A DNA stretch of 64,000 nucleotides from Labilibaculum sp. DW002 (GTDB taxonomy: Bacteria > Bacteroidota > Bacteroidia > Bacteroidales > Marinifilaceae), in NCBI RefSeq assembly GCF_029029525.1, contig NZ_JAKJSC010000001.1, positions 2,826,987 to 2,890,986 of the forward strand, in the 5' to 3' direction. Shown here piece by piece: positions 36,073 through 45,027 of the stretch; the first letter of the stretch is position 1; the number at the start of each line of letters is the position of its first letter. The translations under genes and the position numbers were made by a program. The notes below the pieces were generated by a model that worked only from the letters and a program-made list of their open reading frames with translations, searched no databases and was not told the origin of the DNA.

Positions 36073-37062
36073 TTAAAACTTTCGAAATCCCATTAATCTT
36101 CTGGCTTCTTCCAGTGTTTTAGCAGCACTCTCACGTGCTTGCTCTGCACCTAAGCGAGTTACTCTTCTTAAGTACTCATCATCTTGAGAAATTTCCAGGA
36201 ATCTCTCACGGATAGGAGCGTTGAAATTAATAATATCTTCAGCCAACTGCTTTTTCAAATCGCCATAGCGAATTTCACAATTGTTGTATTTGTCGTTGAA
36301 GAAATCGTAAGTATCTTTTGTTGAAACAACATCCATCAAAGTAAAAAGGTTTTGAATGGCTTCTGGCTTTTCCTGATTCATTTCAGTAGGACCACTATCA
36401 GAAACAGCTTTCATTACTTTTTTACGAAGGGTTTTAGGATCTTCAATTAAACCAATTGCATTACCTTCTGATTTACCCATTTTTCCTGAACCATCAAGAC
36501 CTGGAATTTTAATAAATTCTCCGGTAAATGAATAGGGTTGTGGAATAGGGAATAAATCTTCACCGTAAGTGTTATTAAATCTCTTGGCGAATTTACGAGC
36601 CATTTCAAGGTTCTGCTCCTGATCTTTTCCAACAGGAACTTGTTTAGCTCTGTGAATTAGAATATCGGCAGCCATTAAAACAGGGTAAGTTAACAAACCT
36701 GCATTTACATTTTCAGGATGCTTACGTGCCTTATCTTTAAAAGATGTTGTACGCTCCAATTCACCAAGGTAAGCATTCATATTCATCAAAAGATACAATT
36801 CTGTAATCTCAGGTACATCGCTCTGAACATAGATACAAGCCTTTTCAGGATCGATACCACAAGCCAGATATTCAGCCAATACGTTTCTTACATTAGTGTG
36901 AAGATCGGCAGGATTTGGATGAGTAGTCAGGGAATGCCAGTCTGCAATAAAGAAAAAGCAATTGTTGTCATTCTGCATTTGCACAAAGTTCTTTATGGCA
37001 CCGAAATAGTTCCCCAGGTGCAAATTACCTGTTGATCGGATTCCGCTTACTACTGTATTCAT
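36073..37062 (-). CDS. trpS: Tryptophanyl-tRNA synthetase
   Basis: This 329-residue class I aminoacyl-tRNA synthetase charges tRNA-Trp. The HIGH-type motif is TGNLHLGN near residue 12 and the KMSKS-type loop is GSGKMGKSEGNAI near residue 193. GKDQEQNLEMARKFAKRFN lies between them. Length is normal. It is monocistronic, with a -7 box at 37121-37128 on the minus strand. Confidence 0.96.
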   Translation of the reverse strand: MNTVVSGIRSTGNLHLGNYFGAIKNFVQMQNDNNCFFFIADWHSLTTHPNPADLHTNVRNVLAEYLACGIDPEKACIYVQSDVPEITELYLLMNMNAYLGELERTTSFKDKARKHPENVNAGLLTYPVLMAADILIHRAKQVPVGKDQEQNLEMARKFAKRFNNTYGEDLFPIPQPYSFTGEFIKIPGLDGSGKMGKSEGNAIGLIEDPKTLRKKVMKAVSDSGPTEMNQEKPEAIQNLFTLMDVVSTKDTYDFFNDKYNNCEIRYGDLKKQLAEDIINFNAPIRERFLEISQDDEYLRRVTRLGAEQARESAAKTLEEARRLMGFRKF

Positions 37063-37120
37063 GATCTGATTTGTTAATAGCTCACAATTTGAGCCGTTTA
37101 TACTTAAAAAAATTATCTCG

Positions 37121-37128
37121 CAAAATTA
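37121..37128 (-). promoter_or_regulatory. Predicted -7 promoter box for trpS
   Basis: The minus strand reads TAATTTTG, matching TAnnTTTG, 59 bases upstream of the start codon. Confidence 0.45.
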
Positions 37129-37166
37129 TGAAACGAAACTGATAAATGAAATAAATTGGCAAAAAC

Positions 37167-37610
37167 TTAATTTATTGCTTGAATGGTTAACCATGCCCAT
37201 ACGATGTATCGACACAACTTACCTACGCCCATAAAAAATGCCATCCAATAAAAATTCGTCTTTAGTAAGCCTAATCCTAAAGGAATTAAATCACCAACAA
37301 AGGGTAAAAAGGCAAAAAAAGCAAAAGCATTTCCTTTATTTTGAAGATAGTTTCTAACCTTATCGGCTTTTTCTTTTTTTACTCGAAGAGCTTTCTCAAT
37401 CCACTCCCACTTTCCTAAATAACCTAAATAATAACTGGTTAAACCTCCAGCCCAGTTCCCCAAACTAGCAATTACCACCGTTAAACTGATATCGTAACCA
37501 GAATACAAACAAAGACTTACAACTGCCTCCGAACTAAATGGCAAGACTGTTGCAGCCAAAAAACTCGCCAAAAATAAGCCCCAATATCCGTATTCAAACA
37601 ATTCTGCCAT
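37167..37610 (-). CDS. YqaA/DedA-family membrane protein
   Basis: The frame opens at 37658, but MAELFEYGYWGLFLASFLA from the ATG at 37610 is the usual family start (147 residues). The protein has about four membrane helices with the SNARE-associated/VTT-domain pattern: LPFSSEAVVSLCL, the polar loop ASLGNWAGGLTSYYLGYLGKW, and FLPFVGDLIPLGLGLLKTNF. DedA relatives flip or scramble lipids such as undecaprenyl phosphate. The role of this short YqaA type is not established. Confidence 0.82.
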   Translation of the reverse strand: MAELFEYGYWGLFLASFLAATVLPFSSEAVVSLCLYSGYDISLTVVIASLGNWAGGLTSYYLGYLGKWEWIEKALRVKKEKADKVRNYLQNKGNAFAFFAFLPFVGDLIPLGLGLLKTNFYWMAFFMGVGKLCRYIVWAWLTIQAIN

Positions 37611-37752
37611 AAGCACACAAAAGTAGAAAGAAAGCTTAAAGAAGAAAGGAAATATCACATTTTAGGAAGCAAATAACGAACCGTTTCCCCATTTACACAT
37701 TTCCTTAAAGCTCATTTAGTCATTCTCTTCAAGTTCATTCACTATATTCTCT

Positions 37753-37760
37753 TATCTTTG
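37753..37760 (+). promoter_or_regulatory. Predicted -7 promoter box for rbfA
   Basis: TATCTTTG matches TAnnTTTG and lies 22 bases before the rbfA ATG. Confidence 0.5.
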
Positions 37761-37782
37761 TAAAAAAATTAGAAGATTATAT

Positions 37783-38118
37783 ATGGAAACGACAAGACAA
37801 AGTAAAGTTTCAAGATTGTTATTAAAGGATTTAAGCGAAATATTTCAAAAGGAATCAAGAAACCTTTTTGGTGGTAAAATGATTTCAGTTACTACAGTTA
37901 GAATTAGCCCAGATCTAGGACTTGCTAAAGTTTATCTTAGTGTTTTTCCTTCTCAAGATAAGGAGCCAACACTAAAATTAATTAAGATGAACACGAAGAA
38001 TATTCGTAGAATTCTAGGACTAAAAGTAGGAAAACAACTAAGAATTGTTCCAGAATTGGCATTTTTCATTGATGATTCTCTTGATTACATTGAAAATATC
38101 GACAATTTGCTTTCTTAA
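37783..38118 (+). CDS. rbfA: 30S ribosome-binding factor A
   Basis: This 111-residue KH-like protein binds the 30S subunit and assists 16S rRNA 5'-end maturation and cold adaptation. Marks are the N-terminal TTRQSKVSRLLLKDLSEIFQ, the VTTVRISPDLGLAKVYLSVF strand pair and the C-terminal RIVPELAFFIDDSLDY. Length is normal. It is followed after 50 bases by the LolE-like permease, probably in the same transcript. Confidence 0.94.
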   Translation: METTRQSKVSRLLLKDLSEIFQKESRNLFGGKMISVTTVRISPDLGLAKVYLSVFPSQDKEPTLKLIKMNTKNIRRILGLKVGKQLRIVPELAFFIDDSLDYIENIDNLLS

Positions 38119-38168
38119 TTGAATTTCAAATTAACACTATTCTCCCTCGATTAATTCCATAGCAGAAT

Positions 38169-39386
38169 TTGAACTTAGCCTTCCATATTGCCAAACGCTA
38201 TCTGTTTTCAAAGAAAAAACAGAATGTCATCAATATCATCTCGATTATTTCGGTTGTTGGTGTGGCAATAGGAACCATGGCATTGGTTATTGTTCTTTCT
38301 GCCTTTAATGGCTTAAATGGCCTAATTGAAGACCTTTATGGAAGCTTTGATCCGGATTTAAAAATACTTCCTAAAACTGGTAAAACATTTGTTCCCGATT
38401 CAACTTTCGAGCAAATTCGAAAGTTGGAGGATGTTGTGTTCTATTCTGAAGTATTAGAAGAAAATGCCTTGTTAAAATATGGCAATCGTCAACGTCCTGC
38501 AATCGTAAAAGGTGTTGACGAGAATTTTACAATGATGACAGGCATTGATACCATGATGGTAGATGGTAGTTTCGTACTGGATAGCGGGAAACATCAGTTT
38601 ACCGTATTGGGTTACGGCGTAGCGCTAGATTTAGGCGTTGGGCTTACTTTTGTTGATCCTATTAAATTTTACGTTCCCAAGCGAGGCGTAAAAGTGAGTC
38701 ATAATCCAATGGATGCTTTTTCAACAAAACATCTATATCCTTCGGGTTACTTCGTTATTCAGCAAGATTTCGACTCTCAATATGTTTTAGTTCCCCTTAA
38801 ATTTGCACGCAGCTTATTTTCTTACAAGAAGGAAGTAAGTGCTATTGAGTTAACAATTCAAGATCAAGATAATATTGAAGATCTAAAAGATCAAATACAA
38901 AAACTTTTAGGTGATGATTTTACGGTTAAAAACCGTTTTGAATTGCATGAGGTTCTTTTTAAAATGATGCAAACAGAAAAAATGGCTATTTTCTTTATTC
39001 TAGCCTTTATTTTAATCATTGCATCTTTTAATGTTATTGGCTCTCTAACCATGCTTATTCTCGATAAAAAATCAGATATCAGTACATTGCGTAGCATGGG
39101 TGCCAACGAAAAAACAATTCAAAACATCTTTCTATTGGAAGGTTGGTTAATTTCTCTTTTAGGAGCAAGCATAGGAATTATTTTAGGTGTTTTTATTTGT
39201 TTTCTGCAATTAAAATTTGGCCTCGTTAAGTTTGCCGGCAATGGTGCATTCATTGCGGATTCCTACCCTGTTAATGTTCATTTTAGCGATATTTTTATCA
39301 TCTTTACAACTGTGGTACTTATTGGTTACGCTGCATCTCGCTTTCCTGTACGTTATATCACCAAACGTTTTCTGCGATTTAATTAA
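38169..39386 (+). CDS. LolE/LolC-like lipoprotein-releasing ABC permease
   Basis: This 405-residue inner-membrane permease of the FtsX/MacB superfamily has one N-terminal helix (INIISIISVVGVAIGTMALV), a large periplasmic domain (about 55-265) and three C-terminal helices. MNLAFHIAKRYL is the conserved opening. The start is TTG, fixed by a TAG stop three codons upstream. Such proteins extract lipoproteins from the inner membrane together with a LolD ATPase, which is not encoded nearby. The signature LRSMGANEKTIQNIFLLEG is typical of LolC/E. Confidence 0.9.
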   Translation: MNLAFHIAKRYLFSKKKQNVINIISIISVVGVAIGTMALVIVLSAFNGLNGLIEDLYGSFDPDLKILPKTGKTFVPDSTFEQIRKLEDVVFYSEVLEENALLKYGNRQRPAIVKGVDENFTMMTGIDTMMVDGSFVLDSGKHQFTVLGYGVALDLGVGLTFVDPIKFYVPKRGVKVSHNPMDAFSTKHLYPSGYFVIQQDFDSQYVLVPLKFARSLFSYKKEVSAIELTIQDQDNIEDLKDQIQKLLGDDFTVKNRFELHEVLFKMMQTEKMAIFFILAFILIIASFNVIGSLTMLILDKKSDISTLRSMGANEKTIQNIFLLEGWLISLLGASIGIILGVFICFLQLKFGLVKFAGNGAFIADSYPVNVHFSDIFIIFTTVVLIGYAASRFPVRYITKRFLRFN

Positions 39387-39485
39387 TTTATTTTCTCGCG
39401 AAACACCAAATTACCAATCTATATCGTTTAATTTCTGAATGGACAAAAGATCCATTTCAATGATAACTGAATTAATAATACTGTA

Positions 39486-40160
39486 ATGAGAAAAATTATT
39501 GTTATTTGCATTTTAGCATTTGGTATTTCTTTGGCTAGTAATGCACAAGAAACAGCTCTAACATCGAAAGGAAAAGTAGTAATTCTTTACGATAACGGAA
39601 CTTGGAAATATGCTGATGTAAAAGTTGCCAACGAGGCTGCACCACAAACTGTGACAGGAAATTTAGAACGCATTTTGGCACCCAAAAGCAATTCGAACGA
39701 TCCAATCGTATTAAAAGATGCTGAAGTAGCAAAATCAGCATTTATTGATGGACCATCTGCAAAGCTTAAAAAATACTTTAAGGATAAGAATATTGTTCGC
39801 TGCGATTTTACCATCAGCTCGAAAGGTGGAAAAGCATTTCTTAAAACCGATTGGAAAATAATGACGGGAGAAGCTTACTCGTATTTTGGCTTTATTAAAA
39901 AGGGAAATAAGATTAGTTTAGAACTATTGGGAGGAGAAACTGTTGACTTAACGTACAATAATGAGTTTGAGCCTAAAGAATTCGAACGTTATGGCTTTTC
40001 AACTTACACGGCAGAGTTAGAATTAAGTGAAGATCAGCTTCAAAAACTTAGAGGTAAGATTGTTATGAAAGCCCATATGACTTGGAGCAAAAGAACTGAA
40101 GAATACCAGGTTGTAGATCCATCTTTCTTTATTAAAAACATTCCTCAAATAACTAAATAA
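39486..40160 (+). CDS. Secreted hypothetical protein, tandem paralogue 1
   Basis: This 224-residue protein has a signal peptide (LASNA, cleaved near residue 20). The mature protein begins with a short motif KGKVVILYDNGTWKY. A beta-rich domain covers about 80-215 and ends in MTWSKRTEEYQVVDPSFF. It is followed after only nine bases by a homologue with the same architecture, so the pair arose by tandem duplication and is co-transcribed. It is probably periplasmic. No function is known to me. Confidence 0.8.
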   Translation: MRKIIVICILAFGISLASNAQETALTSKGKVVILYDNGTWKYADVKVANEAAPQTVTGNLERILAPKSNSNDPIVLKDAEVAKSAFIDGPSAKLKKYFKDKNIVRCDFTISSKGGKAFLKTDWKIMTGEAYSYFGFIKKGNKISLELLGGETVDLTYNNEFEPKEFERYGFSTYTAELELSEDQLQKLRGKIVMKAHMTWSKRTEEYQVVDPSFFIKNIPQITK

Positions 40161-40169
40161 ATCAAATAC

Positions 40170-40817
40170 ATGAAAAATATTTGGATTCTGACTCTCATCT
40201 TATTTTGTGGTATTACTCAACTTGATGCACAAATTAAACTAAGAACACCTGAGGGAAAAGTTGTTCTTCTTTTCGACAATGGAACATGGAAATACGAAGA
40301 AGTAAAAAAAGAAATCGTTCCTGTCGTTAAAAATAAAGAGGTAATTGAAATTTCAAAACCAATTTCTACCATTAATACAGAACTTACTTCTCAAATAGTT
40401 ATTAAAGGAGTAAGCGCTAAACTAAATAAGTTTTCAAAAATTAACAATACCGTAAAATCAGATTTCCAATTGATTTCCAAAGATGGGAAAGTGAAATTAA
40501 TTACCAATTGGAAAGTAATGAATGATCAGGGATTTAGAATATTTGGGTATATAACTAAAAAATCGAAGATTATTTTCAGTCTTTCGAATGGCGAGAAGAT
40601 TGAACTTCAATACACAAAAGACTTTGCTCCTAAAGAATATCCTAAATATAAATTCACAACCTACTCGGCGGAATTAAATATGAATGATGAACAAATCAGA
40701 CAACTTCAAAAAGCATACATCCAAGAAGTGGAGATGCACTGGAGTAGAAGAATTGAATCCTATACGATTTACAATCCGGACTATTTTATGAAAGAATTAC
40801 CTAAAATGATTAAATAA
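40170..40817 (+). CDS. Secreted hypothetical protein, tandem paralogue 2
   Basis: This 215-residue exported protein (signal ends LDA, near residue 20) is homologous to the preceding one along its length: GKVVLLFDNGTWKYEEVKK, KGVSAKLNKFSKINNTVKSD, FTTYSAELNMNDEQIRQLQK, HWSRRIESYTIYNPDYFMK. The two have diverged to roughly half identity, so the duplication is old and both copies are likely functional. It ends at the bidirectional terminator shared with dusB. Confidence 0.8.
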   Translation: MKNIWILTLILFCGITQLDAQIKLRTPEGKVVLLFDNGTWKYEEVKKEIVPVVKNKEVIEISKPISTINTELTSQIVIKGVSAKLNKFSKINNTVKSDFQLISKDGKVKLITNWKVMNDQGFRIFGYITKKSKIIFSLSNGEKIELQYTKDFAPKEYPKYKFTTYSAELNMNDEQIRQLQKAYIQEVEMHWSRRIESYTIYNPDYFMKELPKMIK

Positions 40818-40843
40818 AAAAAGACGCTTAAAGCGTCTTTTTT
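40816..40843. terminator. Bidirectional terminator between the paralogue pair and dusB
   Basis: AAAAAGACGCT-TAA-AGCGTCTTTTT is an 11-bp perfect stem with runs of A and T on either side. Confidence 0.88.
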
Positions 40844-40844
40844 G

Positions 40845-41840
40845 TTATTCTTCTTCTATATGGAGATCTCCCCATTCTATTGCTATTCGATCTAATATTG
40901 GCATTAAATCGGCATAATGATCTGCTCTTAGCATCTCAATTCTAGTGTGCTTAAAATTTGGTAGACCTTTAAACATTCCAGCCATATGCCTTCTCATATG
41001 CAAAATACCGCGTCTCTCGTCAATCCAATCAATTGCTGAGTCGATTTGTTCTTTTAGCATTTTAACTTGCTGAGAAACGGTTGCAGGTGGCAGTAATTCG
41101 CCAGTATTTAAATAATGCTTTACATCTCTAAAAATCCATGGTTTTCCTACCGCGGCACGACCAATCATTATCGCATCAACGCCATATTTATCAAAAGCTG
41201 CTTTTGCCTTTACAGGATTCGTAATGTCACCATTCCCAATAATCGGAATGTGCATGCGTTGGTTGTTTTTCACATCACCAATTAAAGTCCAATCAGCCTC
41301 CCCTTTGTACATTTGGCAGCGGGTTCTTCCATGAATTGTCAATCCTTGAATACCGACATCTTGCAGCTGTTCTGCCAACTCAACAATTATTTTTGAATCT
41401 TCATCCCAACCCAAACGAGTTTTTACCGTTACTGGAATATTTACTGCTTTAACTACCGCTTCTGTAATCTTTAACATTTGCGGTACGTTCCTCATCATAC
41501 CCGATCCAGCACCTTTACTTGCCACTTTACGCACCGGACAACCAAAGTTTAAATCTAAAAATTCCGGATTAGCCGCTTCAACAATCTTTGCAGCTTCAAC
41601 CATAGGATCAACTTCTTTACCATAAATTTGAATGGCAACAGGTCGTTCCTCTTCCAAGATGGTCAACTTCTTCATTGTGCGATTAACAGAACGAACCAAT
41701 GCATCCGAGGATATAAATTCGGTGTACATTAAATCTGCTCCATAACGCTTGCACAATACTCTAAAAGGCGGATTGGTAACATCTTCCATTGGTGCTAACA
41801 AAACTGGCCTATCTCCTAAATCCAAGTTTCCTATCTTCAC
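40845..41840 (-). CDS. dusB: tRNA-dihydrouridine synthase B
   Basis: This 331-residue FMN enzyme reduces uridines in the tRNA D-loop. The TIM barrel starts with APMEDVTNPPFRVLC. The catalytic Cys is in DLNFGCPVRKVASKGAGSGM, FMN/phosphate motifs are TIHGRTRCQMYKGEADW and IMIGRAAVGKPWIF, and a short helical RNA-binding tail follows. Length is normal. The -7 box is at 41864-41871 on the minus strand. Confidence 0.94.
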   Translation of the reverse strand: MKIGNLDLGDRPVLLAPMEDVTNPPFRVLCKRYGADLMYTEFISSDALVRSVNRTMKKLTILEEERPVAIQIYGKEVDPMVEAAKIVEAANPEFLDLNFGCPVRKVASKGAGSGMMRNVPQMLKITEAVVKAVNIPVTVKTRLGWDEDSKIIVELAEQLQDVGIQGLTIHGRTRCQMYKGEADWTLIGDVKNNQRMHIPIIGNGDITNPVKAKAAFDKYGVDAIMIGRAAVGKPWIFRDVKHYLNTGELLPPATVSQQVKMLKEQIDSAIDWIDERRGILHMRRHMAGMFKGLPNFKHTRIEMLRADHYADLMPILDRIAIEWGDLHIEEE

Positions 41841-41863
41841 GTTGTAATTTTTAAATCAGGGCA

Positions 41864-41871
41864 CAAAGATA
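41864..41871 (-). promoter_or_regulatory. Predicted -7 promoter box for dusB
   Basis: The minus strand reads TATCTTTG, matching TAnnTTTG, 24 bases upstream of the start. Confidence 0.5.
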
Positions 41872-41967
41872 TAATAAAGTCTTAAGAGTCGAAAAGTCTA
41901 ATTGTAGAAGCATCACAACTTCTTTAATTTTTTTAATTCTTGGGATTTAAAACTTGTAAGTTCTTTG

Positions 41968-41975
41968 TACTTTTG
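41968..41975 (+). promoter_or_regulatory. Predicted -7 promoter box for the CPBP protease gene
   Basis: TACTTTTG matches TAnnTTTG, 28 bases upstream of the start codon. Confidence 0.45.
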
Positions 41976-42002
41976 TTAATCATCTTAAAAAAATAATGTA
42001 TC

Positions 42003-42929
42003 ATGCTTAAAGGATCTTTGAGTCATTACTCTCCTCTTTCACAATTAATGATGAGCTTACTTGTCGTTGTTGGTTCATTTTTTCTGTGCATGTTTGTTGG
42101 TAGCGTTCTCGCCTACCTTATTTTTGATGTCAACATCTTCACCGAAACAGAAAGCATAGATATCAATGGAGATGCTGTTAATCTTTCTGTTCTTAAATTT
42201 TACCAAGCAATCTATTCAACGGGAATGTTTATTATTCCTCCTTTCATAATTGCCTTTTTTGTCCACAATAAAGTATCCACCTATCTTTTCCTAAACAAGA
42301 AAGCTTTGCTTTCGCAGATTATTCTTGCTAGTATTAGTATTGTAGTAGCCTTACCATTAATAAACCTTCTGGCCGAAATCAACTCACACTTACAACTTCC
42401 CGAATTCTTATCTGGAGTAGAACAATGGATGAGAGAAACAGAGTTGCAGGCAGAAAAGGTCACCAAGAAATTTCTTTTAATGGAAACGCCTTACGACCTT
42501 TTAATCAACTTGATTATTATTGCCATAATTCCTGCCTTTGGTGAAGAACTATTGTTTAGAGGTGTTATTCAGCGAATTTTCTCGAATCTAACTAAGAATG
42601 TACATTGGGGGATTTTTATTACCGCATTTTTATTTGCGGCCCTTCACATGCAATTTTTTGGCTTTCTACCACGAATTGCCATGGGAATGCTATTTGGATA
42701 CCTCTTAATTTGGACCAAGAGTTTATGGGTTCCCATTCTTGCCCATTTGGTAAATAATGGAATGGCCGTTTGCGTTTCTTATTTTATAAACAAGGGACAA
42801 CTCCCTGAAGATGTTGAGAAAATTGGTGGCTCAGGAACTGGAGTATGGATTAGCGGAATTATCTCACTAATTTTAGTTGGAACCTTATTATTTAGCCTCT
42901 ACGGCTCCAGAGAAAGGCAAAGTGAGTGA
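42003..42929 (+). CDS. CPBP-family intramembrane metalloprotease
   Basis: This 308-residue inner-membrane protein has about eight helices. The CPBP/Abi active-site motifs are in order: GEELLFRGVIQR (EExxxR) near residue 180, FAALHMQFFGF (FxxxH) near 215, and AHLVNNG (HxxxN) near 250. Relatives cleave prenylated or other membrane substrates, or act in bacteriocin self-immunity. The substrate here is unknown. Its 3' end overlaps the convergent 42888-43652 gene by 42 bases, which leaves no room for a dedicated terminator. Confidence 0.85.
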   Translation: MLKGSLSHYSPLSQLMMSLLVVVGSFFLCMFVGSVLAYLIFDVNIFTETESIDINGDAVNLSVLKFYQAIYSTGMFIIPPFIIAFFVHNKVSTYLFLNKKALLSQIILASISIVVALPLINLLAEINSHLQLPEFLSGVEQWMRETELQAEKVTKKFLLMETPYDLLINLIIIAIIPAFGEELLFRGVIQRIFSNLTKNVHWGIFITAFLFAALHMQFFGFLPRIAMGMLFGYLLIWTKSLWVPILAHLVNNGMAVCVSYFINKGQLPEDVEKIGGSGTGVWISGIISLILVGTLLFSLYGSRERQSE

Positions 42930-43652
42930 GTCTTCTTCAGCTTGTTTTTGCTGTTCCAATTTTTCACGTTCCCCTTTACGCCAAACGTAAACAATACCAT
43001 ATTCTGAGCATTTCTCACGACGCTGATCATCTGCTAAATCAGCAAATTTAGCTTCTATTTCATTCCAAATAGATAAAATTAATTTATCTGCCTCGTCGCG
43101 ATATTCAGCCACCTTTTCTGAAAAGCGTTGGGTATTATTTTGCAAGGTTTTTTGGTTGTTAAAGGCTTGTTTGAAATTTTCACAGTTAACCCTCACAAGT
43201 GCAATGGAAGGACTGTAAATTGGATTTCCACCAGTTCTTAATCGTTCCTGCTCTCCTTTAATTAAGTTTTCGCCCCACTCTATCACTTTGGCATCTTGAA
43301 GTAAGGATGGAGCCGATTTAGAAGTGATCTTCAAACCATAAAATTCACGTACTTCTGGCTTTAATTCTCCTCGAATAATAGTGAAATTAAGCACTTGAAT
43401 AAAGTGAGATACATACAACCTTGCCTTGCGCAATTTTTCGTTATACTCCTTACTCCTAGTAGATTGCTGGCTTAATGCCTGGCGATGATTTCGAATTGCC
43501 AACTCATAATGCGGAACGAAAGTTTCCAACTTTTGCAATAGTAAAAAAGAAAAAGCCAGTTCATAACGATTTGTTCTAAAACTAATCTCTAGTGCTGCTT
43601 TTAAAGCTCGTACTCGTGCAGAATCAGTATTGGGAAGTCTTCTATATGGCAT
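42888..43652 (-). CDS. Conserved-looking hypothetical protein
   Basis: This 254-residue soluble, highly charged and largely helical protein has no signal peptide. It opens MPYRRLPNTDSARVRALKAA, has several long amphipathic helices (RNHRQALSQQSTRSKEYNEK; NTQRFSEKVAEYRDEADKL), and ends with a Glu/Gln-rich tail after YGIVYVWRKGEREK. I believe similar proteins occur across Bacteroidetes without known function. It overlaps the end of the CPBP gene by 42 bases in convergent orientation. Confidence 0.72.
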   Translation of the reverse strand: MPYRRLPNTDSARVRALKAALEISFRTNRYELAFSFLLLQKLETFVPHYELAIRNHRQALSQQSTRSKEYNEKLRKARLYVSHFIQVLNFTIIRGELKPEVREFYGLKITSKSAPSLLQDAKVIEWGENLIKGEQERLRTGGNPIYSPSIALVRVNCENFKQAFNNQKTLQNNTQRFSEKVAEYRDEADKLILSIWNEIEAKFADLADDQRREKCSEYGIVYVWRKGEREKLEQQKQAEEDSLTLPFSGAVEAK

Positions 43653-43886
43653 CTAGATAATTTTTTAGCATTCGTGATTCTCTATTGCGAAGATACAAAA
43701 AATAAGAATTCTCAAATTACCATTCGCACATGGCAATTCTATTTTTTTATGAAGTCCTACTTAACTTTTATCAACATGCTATTCTTAGGGAGGGAACACT
43801 AGTCTTGATTGATTATATTTTCGGGATAATGTAATATATGTAAATAAACATTACTTTCGAAAGCAGAATCAATTTTACAATTTAAA

Positions 43887-44690
43887 ATGAAAAATATTTT
43901 ATTACTTTTTGCCATTGTACTAACAAATTACTGTACATATGGACAACAAGACACAATCGTATATTATAAAAATCATGCTCCAATTGCAAATTCTAATGGA
44001 GCGGACCAACAAGTCATAATTCAACAAAAAAATTCCAAATCCTCAATAATGATGACTTGTTCTCTAAAGGATGGTAAATGGAAAATTGATAAAACCGAAA
44101 TAATAAAATTAAAAAAAGGAAATCGATATCAGATTAGTGATGGTGAACATCAAATCACCAGATGTTTTAAGGAAGTAAATGGTGGTTACAAAGTAGAAGA
44201 ATTCAATAATAAAGGAGAAATTAGGTACAAAGGACTTAGTAAAAGCAAGTTCCCATTTCACAGAGTGGGACAATGGCAAAATTTATACAATAATAAGGTT
44301 GTAGGTATTGATGTGTACAAAGATGAACTTATGACACAATCATATATAACCACAAACAAAAAGCATTTACCAACGAATTCTTACGCTAATGCTGATAGCA
44401 TAGCCACCTATCAAGGCGGTGAAAAAAGATACGCGCAGGAACTAAATGCAAACATTGAATATCCAAGAATATGCCAGGAAAATGGCATTACTGGTCGTGT
44501 CCTAGTATTGTTTGCGATTAATGAGTCTGGGAAACCTTCTAATATTCAAATTCTAAAGGGAACAGACCATTACCTAAATCAGGCTGCTATAAATGCGGTT
44601 AAATCTTGTAGAAATTGGAAGCCTGCGCTAAAAAATAACAAACCTATTAAAGTATATCAAATTGCGCCCATCGATTTTCAGTTGCGTTAA
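43887..44690 (+). CDS. Secreted protein with C-terminal TonB domain
   Basis: This 267-residue protein has a cleavable-looking signal peptide (YCTYGQ, near residue 20) rather than the membrane anchor and Pro-rich spacer of a true TonB. Residues about 25-165 hold charged beta-strand repeats reminiscent of toxin-antitoxin-style YwqK/MORN segments (GEIRYKGLSKSKFPFHRVGQ). Residues about 175-267 are a TonB C-terminal domain (YPRICQENGITGRVLVLFAI, ending VYQIAPIDFQLR). Without an anchor it probably does not energise transport. Periplasmic location is likely; its role is unknown. Confidence 0.75.
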   Translation: MKNILLLFAIVLTNYCTYGQQDTIVYYKNHAPIANSNGADQQVIIQQKNSKSSIMMTCSLKDGKWKIDKTEIIKLKKGNRYQISDGEHQITRCFKEVNGGYKVEEFNNKGEIRYKGLSKSKFPFHRVGQWQNLYNNKVVGIDVYKDELMTQSYITTNKKHLPTNSYANADSIATYQGGEKRYAQELNANIEYPRICQENGITGRVLVLFAINESGKPSNIQILKGTDHYLNQAAINAVKSCRNWKPALKNNKPIKVYQIAPIDFQLR

Positions 44691-45027
44691 AAATTTAAAT
44701 TCCTTCGTTAACAACTACCCTCAATTGGGTAGTTACTTTTTAATTCCCCAACTATGTAGAACAATTCCACACTACGTCCAATATTTTCCACAAATCTTAA
44801 GAGATGAAAATTATTAAATTATTTTAACTAAGACGCAACAAAAAAGCTTATCTTTTCGTTTACAGACTGTTACTCATATTCAGAATGAAGGTAGGGTATG
44901 ATTATCTCATTTCGGTATCTTTATTGTAATAGATAGATGTAGAAAATTAAAATCAAATTTTTAATCAAATCCACTGGTGTTTTTTTGCAAGCTCCAAAGG
45001 ATGGTTAACAACTAAAATTTTACAAAT
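44691..45027. other. 337-base gene-free region
   Basis: Apart from the terminator at 44713-44742, this AT-rich stretch shows no reading frame, operator or repeat that I can support. It must contain the promoter of the lipoprotein at 45028. Confidence 0.5.
44713..44742 (+). terminator. Intrinsic terminator of the TonB-domain gene
   Basis: AACTACCC-TCAATT-GGGTAGTT is an 8-bp perfect stem followed by ACTTTTTAA. Confidence 0.75.
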
